Below are positions 57,001-64,000 of a DNA stretch of 64,000 nucleotides, piece by piece. Each line of letters starts with the position of its first letter. The stretch's first letter is position 1. The position numbers and the translations under genes were made by a program. The stretch is from contig CM056563.1 of the NCBI GenBank assembly GCA_029721515.1, forward strand, positions 19,721,954 through 19,785,953, read 5' to 3'. The DNA comes from Synanceia verrucosa (Eukaryota; Chordata; Actinopteri; Perciformes; Synanceiidae). The notes under the pieces are model-generated. The model saw only the letters and a list, made by a program, of their open reading frames with translations, was not told the DNA's origin and did not search any database.

Positions 57001-57901
57001 TTGTGTGCAGAAGCCTAAATTTGTGGTTGCATGATGTGGAGAGACACCAAAGATAAATACAATTTATGATGATTTTCCTATTATTTTCAGCACCTTTGTA
57101 AAAAATACTGTATTGCATAACTGCCATTTTAATAACTTTTATTACTTTGCATTTTTTCTAGATGGCGAGGAAAACAGCTCTGACAGAAAGATGATGTACT
57201 ACCTCAATGATGGAGCATATGGTTCTCTGAACTGTCTTCTCAATTATGCTGCGCACATCAAGGTTGAACCGTACCTTTACAGGGTGAATATTAACTCTAT
57301 CAGCTTATGAGAACGTCAATATAAACCAATCTGCAAAACACCAGACCATTGTCCAACGCTATTAAAATAGGGGACAAGTAACATACTTTGTCACGCTTAA
57401 TAGAAAGGTAAACATCAAATTCAGGTTGGTGACAAAACACAGACTATGGCCTCCACAAGCTCACAGACCACCTAAAGACAACACAATTTGCTACATTAGT
57501 GCTTAATAGTGGTAATGGACCTTTAAGTTTTAAAGGACTAGATTGTCAAGTCAATTTTATTTGTATAGAGGACTTTGATTGTGTGATAACATGAAAATCA
57601 CTGTGATGTGAATCTTATATTTCAACATTTGTGCTCCACACAGGCTGTTGACAGCAGTGAGCAGAGATTCCCATCTCTTATCTGGGGTCCAACCTGCGAC
57701 AGCATAGACAAAATAATCGATGGCTACTGGATTCCTGAGTTGCACGTGGGGGACTGGCTTCTGGTCGACAACATGGGAGCTTATTCTGTTAGTATGGCCA
57801 GTGACTTCAATGGCTTTGAAAGAGCACACATTCACCTTGTTGTGACAGCTGAGACATGGCATGCCTTAAACCTTTTTCACATCTACAATATTATCCATTA
57901 A
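48039..57901 (+). CDS. ODC-like PLP decarboxylase, copy 4 (type B), exon 1 start lost
   Basis: Exons 48039-48060 (start codon changed to ACG), 48565-48692, 48802-48975, 49070-49242, 49325-49541, 56354-56437, 56689-56851, 57162-57283, 57644-57901. The first usable ATG is 48576 in exon 2, giving about 435 residues; the lost 11 residues precede the enzyme domain, and no in-frame upstream ATG lies before a TGA at 48006. K69, H197, S200 and G201 (HVGSGC, the most ODC-like of the four), LDIGGGF, E274 and GPTCD are kept. The human YDH at 331-333 reads NYA, so D332 is lost. The C-terminus is FHIYNIIH, without PEST. Intron 5 has grown to 6.8 kb by insertions. Likely still functional, with translation from the internal ATG. 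Confidence 0.87.
50180..50530 (+). pseudogene. Penelope-like N-terminal relic in intron 5 of copy 4
   Basis: AREIFEDVTKFVEKAEMVQH and FELLQSKVNHLN (50186-50335), then ESEFCSYTRIYP/ESAICNNKL in broken frames to 50530. Similar to the 45.0-45.2 kb and 46.2 kb pieces, and in the order expected for one element. Confidence 0.55.
50533..51000. repeat. Probable MITE splitting Penelope sequence
   Basis: A GC-richer stretch with repeated CGTAGC/GCCGTAGC motifs at both ends (AAGGCGTAGCTACGGC at 50536, CTATGCCGTAGCTCC at 50941) lies between two consecutive Penelope pieces. Exact inverted ends and a target duplication were not established. Confidence 0.35.
51030..51200 (+). pseudogene. Penelope-like RT relic, motif A region
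   Basis: Reads VKEIKLNSDETMVCYDVTSL then FIRIPT, which is the first catalytic-aspartate region of fish Penelope-like RTs; frames break on both sides. Confidence 0.6.
51479..51624. mobile_element. Short piggyBac-like MITE with perfect 18-base inverted ends
   Basis: Begins TTAACTCTTTGAGTGCCA and ends with the exact reverse complement, including TTAA at both termini (51479-51482 and 51621-51624), the target used by piggyBac. Only about 146 bases long. It shares both ends with the longer member at 53.25-53.72 kb and the left end with the pieces at 1155, 13476 and 42306. Confidence 0.75.
51625..53245. other. Unassigned part of intron 5 of copy 4
   Basis: AT-rich sequence without a recognised gene or repeat. 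A G-rich run lies at 52857-52875 and an (ATT)n-rich stretch at about 53105-53150. Two minus-strand open frames near 51.65-51.98 kb are short, and I find no family for them. Confidence 0.3.
53254..53724. mobile_element. Longer piggyBac-like MITE
   Basis: Left end CATTGAGTGCCAGCCC, right end TTGGCACTCAAAGAGTTAA. Its interior matches 13.48-13.64 plus 15.13-15.24 kb (TTTGGCCATTTTGAG, TCCGTTCTTGTTTTATC, TTTCACCAAAATCACCAC). It therefore shows the full-length form of the elements found truncated in the ODC 3' modules. Confidence 0.6.
54043..54290. repeat. Fold-back copy of a dispersed repeat
   Basis: The segment GACAAAATTTTCAGGATTGG to TTTTTGGTGG (about 54052-54110) is followed after about 20 bases by its imperfect reverse complement (about 54131-54200), then by GTTATTTTGCAAACCAAC and (CAAA)n to AACATAACCTCCTTGG. 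The unfolded form is at 3615-3840. Confidence 0.65.
54370..54575 (+). pseudogene. Penelope-like RT relic, motif C region
   Basis: YVNGTWVKMRTKEVEAFTDH and INTVNHHIRLNHEDVQDNAL, then AFLDC, correspond to the YVDDTW catalytic box and the stretch after it in fish Penelope-like RTs. Here the two aspartates of the box are N and G. Confidence 0.65.
54755..55100. repeat. Long imperfect inverted repeat (fold-back element)
   Basis: Arms of about 110 bases around a loop of about 110. Perfect segments within the arms: TGTGTTGCTTTACTGTGTAG at 54818-54837 against 55022-55041, and GGCCTGTAAACATGTCC at 54854-54870 against 54981-54997. A further perfect 19-base pair, AGCTCCATTAGCTGCAGTG, lies at 55277-55295 and 55327-55345, so the element may extend to about 55.4 kb. 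Confidence 0.7.
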
Positions 57902-57904
57902 TGA

Positions 57905-58600
57905 TCTGGTAACAATTCTACTGATCAACAGTTCAAAACATATCTGAACATACATTTGCATTTATCATTGATTCGACAGTTTCACAAGCATATTGTGAAC
58001 AGTTGTGATGTAAATTAATGTCACTGTATCTACAATCCACCAAAGGTTATTTTTCTTCCCATCCAAAATTGCATTTGTGTTATAGTCACATAGTTGTAGG
58101 TGCTGTAGTCGCCTCTTGCTCATCTTCACAACTTTTTAAATGAGTATAAAAGACCTTAATATGGAGGATGCCTCACACTGGGATTCGGGATGTACAAAGC
58201 ATTTTCATCATTTTTCACAAGTAGATCAAGAGTTGAATTATTACTGAAAGGGACATAATTAAGGTAGGAGTACATTAACAGAATGTCAGGCCTCCTTTTA
58301 TATGAGTTGAATGAAAAATAATTATGAAACTGGAATGTTTTCATCAACATTCACTTGCAATTCCTGGTTATTTCCTTCCTTTATCTGGAGAAGATTAAAT
58401 ACAGCATTACAGGTGCCGATAATTTTGACAAAACTTGGGGTCCTGTCCTGTCCTTTTTCAAAGCTGTTCCTTCTTTGGAAGACTAAAACTATAAATCTGT
58501 TTGTTTCACAGAGCAATATAGTTAAATGGTGATGATTATGCAGCTTTATATGTAACTGTTTTTTTTCCCTTTTTTTCTCTCCCTTCTTATGTTTTGTTAC
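57905..58600 (+). repeat. 3' flank of copy 4, shared with the other copies
   Basis: TGATCTGGTAACAATTCTAC, CACAAGCATATTGTGAACA, TCATCTTCACAACTTTTTAAA and GAGTATAAAAGACCTTAATATGG-type sequence (divided by position 58140-58160) are common to copies 1-4. The duplicated unit therefore extends well past the stop codon. Confidence 0.6.
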
Positions 58601-58792
58601 GTACTTGTTATGCTATGTTTTCTAACTTTAATACTTTTGACATCATTTAGGATGATTAGTTGTGTTATTGTATCAATATAAATTTGGGGTACATGTACTG
58701 TACAACTGATGTATATGATGCAGAAAACCAAATTAAAAAAAACCCCACTTGGTTCAACATTCACTTTTCAATATTGGAGGCAGCAGAATTAC

Positions 58793-59453
58793 TAGGGGTG
58801 CCCCGATATGATATAAGCACGAATCACATTTTTATTACTTATTTTGTAGAATGTTATTTTAGAAAAGGCTTGATCAAGTGATATTCCTTAAACAGGGAAC
58901 AATAATCAGCAACACTGAAAAACTGAGCAATTCATTATTAAACAATGAGATAAATAAATTTTGATTTTTTTAAAGATAAGAATATTCTACAATTGCATGA
59001 AAAATAACCTCAATAAATCCAATAACTTAAACTTTAACTTAAACATGAATTAGAACACCTTGAAAATCCTCATGCTGTTTTTTGTGATGCTGCTTCAAAT
59101 GCTGATAAGGTTGGTCGTATTAAACTTCCTGGTTCTGATCCTCCACAGGAAACTTGTTCCTGATTTGCACTCAGCTGCAACGTCTTTTTTGACTTTAATT
59201 AAAAATTTTGCATCATGGCCGACATCACTCCTGCTTCTTGCTACTTTGTTAGCATCTTAGCAGAGCTGTTGTTGTGATCACTGATTTACTGCTGGATAGA
59301 AACGCTGGAGTGGAATCTGGAATGGACTGATGGTGTCGGAGGGCTTATGTCTGAGGTTTTAGATGCAGCCCAATATAATTCAAATTTTTTTTTTTTTTTT
59401 TTTGCTGATATCAGACCGATATCTGATATCAACATGAGATTAGGACACCTCTA
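58793..59453. mobile_element. hAT-type MITE downstream of copy 4
   Basis: Ends TAGGGGTGCCCCGATATGA and, on the reverse strand of the right end, TAGAGGTGTCCTAATCTC, both followed by GATATC-rich sequence. Flanking 8-mers AGAATTAC (58785-58792) and AGAGTTAT (59454-59461) match at 6 of 8 positions, fitting an old hAT duplication. Poly-T at about 59386. Confidence 0.65.
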
Positions 59454-59459
59454 AGAGTT

Positions 59460-60110
59460 ATGCTTAAGTTAGTTGGGTTTAGTTAATGATTTGAAGTGTA
59501 TCAGACCAGGTAAGTTGTATAACATTAGCTTCTTCAAACATCTAATCAACCATGATAATGATCACCGAAAACCTACTAAAACCTACGTAAGTGCAGGTGC
59601 ATGGTGTTCAGCAGAGGTCAGGCAATGGGAGAAGGAAAACTATATTGACTGTGTTTGAGAGTAAATCAATTGCAATATGATTTAATTAATTATGATTTAA
59701 TCTGTCATTTAAATGCCAATTTGTCAGGCTTTTCTTTTTTCTTTTGTTGTAGGTGGTTGATGAAAACACTGAAAGTCATTGATGGTCATTTTGTTGTAAT
59801 GTAATGTAAATGCTTTGGATCAGGTCATTATCTTAACAAACCTGATATAGCTTTGGGTCTCTGGTCTCCTCCAACTCTCTGTATATTTTGAACCGCAGTT
59901 TTCCTTGCCTTCTGGGCACTTGAGGTTCTAAGGCCCAGGGACACTTTGCTCAATGGGTAATCCAGCTATGGTCAGGGGCCCCTCAGTTTTGAGCATGTAA
60001 GGATAGCTGATTCAGCAAAATCATATAAATAAAAAAGCCTTCTAACCCGATGAGTCGAGTCCATCTTCCTCACTGTGTCTACAGTCATGTGTCACAAATC
60101 CTTTCACTTT
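59460..60110 (+). repeat. 3' module of copy 4
   Basis: GATCACCGAAAACCTACTAA, TTGTTGTAGGTGGTTGATGA, GCTTTGGATCAGGTCATTAT, CCGATGAGTCGAGTCCATCT and TGTCACAAATCCTTTCACTT, in the order found after the other copies. Confidence 0.55.
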
Positions 60111-60289
60111 ACCTTTACTTTTTTGGTACAGTGACATAAATATCAGAGGGAAAATTGTAGCTTATTTGCGCCACTTGAAGTCAAAAACTGGTCTTACCTT
60201 CTTGTCAATGTGGTCTTAGATATCAGCTTCATCTTCATGGTGGTCTGCTCTGACTTTGCAATCAACGCCTTTGCCACAGAGAGGAGAGG

Positions 60290-60545
60290 CTCCAATGAAG
60301 CATACAGAAAAGTTGGAAATGTGACATTTTCTGTGTTTATGGTTAGGGATTCTCTCCAGCTTTATGATTTTATTCCCAATGACAAACATAGATAACTATT
60401 TTGGCACAAACATTTACCCACCAATGTGTCAGATAGCCCTCTGAGATTTATTCATCAAATATATGAACATCAGATCATAATGACTGAATGCAATAAAAAA
60501 GAAATGTTTGTTTGCCTGTTTCCTGATTTTGTGGGAAATTTATTA
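60290..60545 (+). repeat. Block shared with 44.28-44.45 kb
   Basis: CAGAAAAGTTGGAAATGTGA, TTTTCTGTGTTTATGGT, ATATGAACATCAGATCATAA and TGACTGAATGCAATAAAAAA match the sequence downstream of copy 3. It is part of the duplicated unit; the small reading frame over it is not kept open in the other copy. Confidence 0.5.
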
Positions 60546-60837
60546 ACTGGTATCACCAGAGGGAGACAAATCTCAAAGTTAAATCATCACTGTGCATGAG
60601 AAAAACACTGAGCTTCAGGTATATTGCATCTCCTTCAGGAAGTATAGAGGTCACTCAGTCTGTAGAGACTTGGGTTGGGATTCCAGGAACAACATCTGAA
60701 GCCTCAGTCCAGAAAAGCGCAGTCCTAGGAACAGCAAAGATACTGCGCAGAACCCTCAAACTCCCAGAACTCTGGTAGAGGACCCAAGCTTGAGGCTAAC
60801 ACGGATACCACCCTACAAGGGTGAGAGGAGCATTATA

Positions 60838-61504
60838 CACTATATTGCCCAAACTATTCGCTCACCTGCCTTGACTCGCATATGAACTTAAGTGACATCC
60901 CATTCCTAATCCATAGGGTTCAATATGACGTCGGTCCACCCTTTGCAGCTATAACAGCTTCAACTCTTGTGGGAAGGCTGTCCACAAGGTTTAAGAGTGT
61001 CTTTATGGGTATTTTTGACCATTCTTCCAGAAGCATATTTGTAAGGTCACGCACTGATGTTGTATGAGAAGGCCTGGCTCTCAGTCTCCGCTCTAATTCA
61101 TCCCAAAGGTGACTGTGCAGGCCAGTCAAGTTCATCCACAGCAGACTCTGTCATCCATGTCTTTATGGACCTTGCTTTGTGCACTGGTGCACATTCATGT
61201 TGGAAGAGGAAGGACCAGCTCCAAACTGTTCCCACAAAGTTGGGAGCATGGAATTGTCCAAAATGTCTTGGTATGCTGAAGCAGTCAGAGTTCTGTTCAC
61301 TGCAACTAAGGGGCCAAGCCCAGCTCCTGAAAAACAACCCCACACCATAATCCCCCATCCACCAAACTTTACACTTGGCACAATGCAGTCCGACAAGTAT
61401 CGTTCTCCTGGCAACTGCCAAACCCTGACTCGTCCATCAGATTGCCAGATGGAGAAGCGTGATTCGTCACTCCAGAGAACGTGTCTCCATTGCTCTAGAG
61501 TCAC
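60838..61504 (-). mobile_element. Tc1-like transposon, 3' half
   Basis: The left end TACACTATATTGCCCAAACT is a typical Tc1 terminus. Minus-strand transposase pieces: LWSDESRFSIWQSDGRVRVW, VKFGGWGIMVWGCFSGAGLG and DILDNSMLPTLWEQFG (61163-61504) and HLWDELERRLRARPSHTTSV, RVEAVIAAKGGPTSY (60920-61135). The catalytic-core aspartate in WSDESRF is present. The N-terminal half and right end are missing beyond 61510, so it cannot move. Confidence 0.8.
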
Positions 61505-61791
61505 GTGATCTATGGCAAGCGAAGGAGGTTACAATCCAGTGATAAATTCAAAGAGAACCCGGTGCGCTTTGTGTTCACAATGCACAGATTAGGTGAACTG
61601 TACCGCATCGGTCTGAGTTCGTTTGAAGGGCTGAAAGGGACCAAGTGTGAAAACACCCTCAAAGATCACGATTCTCAAAAGGACCAGGAGACTTCAGGAT
61701 TCAGTGCAGTAGAAGTTTGCTGTCAGTAAAAATGAACTATACTAACTGTAACTGTAAAGCCTAAAGCATAATAACACCCTAAACAGATGTA

Positions 61792-62270
61792 CAGTCATGG
61801 TCAAAAGTTTACATACACTTGTAAAGAACATAATGTCATGGCTCTCTTGAGTTTCCAGTTATTTCTACAACTCTGATTTTTCTCTGATAGAGAGATTGGA
61901 ACAGACACTTCTTTTTCACAAAAAACATTGATTCCTTTATGACTTTATTGTGGGCCAGCTGAAAATTTGACCAAATCTGCTGGGTCAAAAATATGCATAC
62001 AGTAATGCTAATATTTAGTTACATGTTCCTTGGCCATTTTCACTTCAATTAAGCACTTTTGATAGCCACCCACAAGCTTCTGGCAAGTTTCTGGTTGAAT
62101 CTTTGACCACTCATCTTGACAGAATTGGTGCAGTTGAGTTAAATTTGTTGGCTTTCTGACATGGACTTGTTTCTTCAGCATTACCCACATGTTCTCAATG
62201 GGGTTTTAGTCAGGATTTTGGAAAGGCCATTCTAAAACCTTAATTCTCGCCTGATTTAGCCATTCCATTA
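61792..62270 (-). mobile_element. Second Tc1-like transposon, 3' end only
   Basis: Terminus ACAGTCATGGTCAAAAGTTT followed by ACATACACTT, and transposase C-terminus on the minus strand (KPTNLTQLHQFCQDEWSKIQ, KLVGGYQKCLIEVKMAKEHV). Sequence CATTCTAAAACCTTAATTCT is transposase-coding on the minus strand. It is cut at 62275 by the SINE. It belongs to a different Tc1 lineage from the 60.8 kb element. Confidence 0.75.
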
Positions 62271-62284
62271 TTGCTTTTGATGTG

Positions 62285-62480
62285 TGTTTGGGGGACGGCA
62301 CGGTGGTGTAGTGGTTAGCACTGTCGCCTCACAGCAAGAAGTTACCGGGTTCGAATTCCGGGCGTGGGGCCTTTCTGTGTAGAGTTTGCATGTTCTCCCC
62401 GTGTCTGCGTGGGTTCTCTCCGGGTACTCCGGCTTCCTCCCACCATCCAAAAACATGCATGGGGATTAGCTTAATTAAGA
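62285..62480 (+). mobile_element. DANA-type SINE, most complete copy in the window
   Basis: tRNA-like head with GGTGGTGTAGTGGTTAGCAC (A box) and GGGTTCGAATTCC (B box), then CTTTCTGTGTAGAGTTTGCA, GTGTCTGCGTGGGTTCTC, CTTCCTCCCACCATCCAAAA and ACATGCATGGGG. This is a SINE promoter, not a tRNA gene: the acceptor and anticodon arms are not formed. It interrupts the Tc1 remnant on its left. Confidence 0.75.
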
Positions 62481-62659
62481 ACAAATTTGCTCTTAAGAAC
62501 GGTTTGTGAATGAGGCCCATTGTTCTTATATTTCTGGAACACTAACAATCTCCTCTACCCATTCATATACAGACAGGTGCAGGTAAGGATATGGGTTAGG
62601 TTTTGAAAACCTCTGTTCTAATCTAGTGTGTTTATCTTCATTTTGTAAATGTATTAATA

Positions 62660-63120
62660 ATTTTTTCTGTTTTGTTTCCTTTCCTTTCTTTCCTTTCCTT
62701 CAATATGTAACTATCAGGTATATATAATAATCAATACATAAATTATCTTGTGTGATGTCATTATCATACTTTTTTGCAATTCCACTTCCTTCACCATACC
62801 ATTCACTGTACTATATTTATCACGCCACTCCATCTGCTGTGTTCAGTAATTTTTGTCCCAATAATTTCAGTCACTTACGTTATATATAGTACATGCTTAG
62901 TTATTCACTTATTGTTATTCACTTATTGTATATATGATGCTGTAGTTTTTCTTTGCCTGGTCATTTTCTAGTGTTGTTATTATTGTTACTCTTTTTATAT
63001 GCCCTTTTATATGCCCTCCTTGTAATGTTGCACTATCCACTTTGCTGCTGTAATGATGCAAATTTCCCAATCTGTGGGACGAATAAAGGATTATCTTATC
63101 TTATTTTATCTTATCTTAGC
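62660..63120 (+). repeat. LINE 3' UTR with (TCTTA)n tail
   Basis: Pyrimidine-rich start (TTTCC)n, then TGTAATGTTGCACTATCCAC, CAATCTGTGGGACGAATAAA and a tail GGATTATCTTATCTTATTTT, the ending typical of many teleost LINEs. No ORF2 is attached. Confidence 0.55.
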
Positions 63121-63249
63121 AAGTTGTTGGGGCTTCATCTGGTTGGTGTGGTGGGGAGACGGACCTGTTGCTCAGAATCCATTGCAGACAGGTTGATGCT
63201 GCAATTTCATACAATTTTATATGTATTAACTGTTTTATAGAGTGTCCAT

Positions 63250-63560
63250 GTCTGTTTTTTGTTGGTGTTATTCTGCATGTCTGTCCATCATAGAAGAGGG
63301 ATCCCTCCTCTAATGCGCTTCCTGATGTTTTTCTTTTTCCCTGTTAAAAGTTTTTTTTGGGGGGGGGGGCTGTTCCTTCAAATCAAATCAAACTTTATTT
63401 GTATGGCACTTTTCATACATGGTGCAGTTCAAAGTGCCGCACAGAGGCTAAAAACAACAATGGAAAAAAAATCTTGTCAATGTGAGAGTCATTTGCAAAG
63501 GACAGAGGGTGTCATATCCTGTACAGATTGTAAAGCCCTCTGAGGCAAATTTGTGATATT
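63250..63560 (-). repeat. Dispersed repeats (two families nested)
   Basis: The TTTATTTGTATAGCCC-family repeat in reverse (CATAGAAGAGGGATCCCTCC, CCCTGTTAAAAG, then GGACAGAGGGTGTCATATCC and TACAGATTGTAAAGCCCTC) is split by a forward TTTATTTGTATGGCACTTTT repeat at 63380-63475, the family that also breaks the Gypsy integrase. Confidence 0.55.
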
Positions 63561-63569
63561 CTTAAATGC

Positions 63570-64000
63570 CAACTTGTCAGGCTTTTTATTACTATTTATC
63601 TTCTTCTGTTGTAGCTGGTTGGTGAAAATATTGAAAGTTATTCATGCTAATTTTGCTCTAATGTAATGCTTTGGATCATGTCATTATCATAACACACTAT
63701 GAAGCCAAATTTCTGCCTGTCTTGGCCAAAAAATGCTGTGGCTCTCCGCTATAATGACGTTGGACCTATGAAAACAGGTTGACTAGTGCAACTTGAGTCC
63801 AACTGCAGCATGAGTCATGCAGGAAGCCACAGAAGCAGACAACAGCAATGTGGTTTTGTTGGGGCTTCAGAGTTTGATTAGCACTCCTGCTGTTACCAAG
63901 CCATCAATTGTGGGTTTGATGCTTTCAACAGCCTCTTGCTTTAGTGGATAGGGCAACACAACTCCTGTTTTCAGTTTGATTTTCACTGTCTGTGCTCATC
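63570..64000 (+). repeat. Orphan 3' module at the right edge
   Basis: TTCTTCTGTTGTAGCTGGTT, AATGCTTTGGATCATGTCAT, CCAAAAAATGCTGTGG and CATGCAGGAAGCCACAGAAG match the module downstream of copy 2 (30.31-30.90 kb). No gene lies between it and copy 4's own module. Confidence 0.5.

Noticed and set aside
3538..57901. The copies as antizyme inhibitors (AZIN)
   Set aside because: AZINs have lost PLP-binding and catalytic residues; all four copies keep the lysine, histidine, GGG, AEPGR and GPTCD motifs.
3538..57901. The copies as processed pseudogenes
   Set aside because: All have the same introns with GT-AG ends, open frames and upstream blocks; they arose by DNA duplication.
60210..60395. Hydrophobic 61-residue reading frame
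   Set aside because: The matching block at 44.28 kb does not keep it open, so it is treated as part of a duplicated non-coding block.
62290..62360. tRNA gene
   Set aside because: A and B boxes are present but the cloverleaf is not; the downstream body identifies a DANA-type SINE.

Overview
The window is nuclear DNA of a bony fish, most likely a percomorph teleost. The evidence is short GT-AG introns, a very high load of typical teleost transposons (Rex3, Tc1/mariner, hAT, Ty3/Gypsy, Penelope, L2-type LINEs, DANA-like SINEs) and many MITEs. No prokaryotic gene organisation is present.

The backbone is a head-to-tail tandem array of four ornithine-decarboxylase-like (ODC-like) genes, all on the + strand: copy 1 (3538-11486), copy 2 (24295-29812), copy 3 (34730-40878) and copy 4 (48039/48576-57901). 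Each has the same nine coding exons with the same intron phases and gives an uninterrupted protein of about 435-446 residues. All four keep the PLP lysine, the pyridoxal-binding histidine, the glycine-rich loop, the AEPGR motif and the catalytic cysteine, so they look like enzymes rather than antizyme inhibitors. All four have lost the aspartate equivalent to human ODC Asp332, which binds the distal amine of ornithine. They also lack the C-terminal PEST degron and carry an extra short 5' coding exon. The array therefore looks like a lineage-specific, stabilised decarboxylase family whose substrate may no longer be ornithine. Copies 1 and 3 (type A) and copies 2 and 4 (type B) share diagnostic exon 8-9 sequences, an A-B-A-B order.

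Every copy has a broken ODC exon relic and a conserved promoter-like block just upstream of its start. Copies 1, 2 and 4 also have Ty3/Gypsy LTR-like sequence there (copies 1 and 2 with an integrase tail). Downstream of each gene is a recognisable 3' module. Further 3' modules without a gene lie at about 1.0-2.6, 31.9-32.4 and 63.6-64.0 kb, so the array probably continues to the left and has other decayed members.

Region by region: 0-3.5 kb, SINE fragment, 3' module of an off-window copy, Gypsy tail and LTR; 3.5-11.5 kb, copy 1 with a near full-length Rex3 in intron 6; 11.6-24.2 kb, Harbinger-like MITE, truncated Rex3, hAT relic, decayed Gypsy element; 24.3-29.8 kb, copy 2; 30-34.6 kb, 3' modules, split L2-like LINE, a local duplication and a dead exon 2; 34.7-40.9 kb, copy 3 with a Tc1 element carrying a MITE and a SINE; 41-48 kb, 3' module, Penelope pieces, minisatellite; 48-57.9 kb, copy 4, whose large intron 5 holds Penelope pieces, piggyBac-like MITEs and fold-back elements; 58-64 kb, 3' module, hAT MITE, two Tc1 remnants, SINE and LINE tails.

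All exon boundaries come from reading splice signals and comparing the four copies. No alignment, expression or database search was run. Family names, and the match to published Rex3 primer sequences, are from memory.
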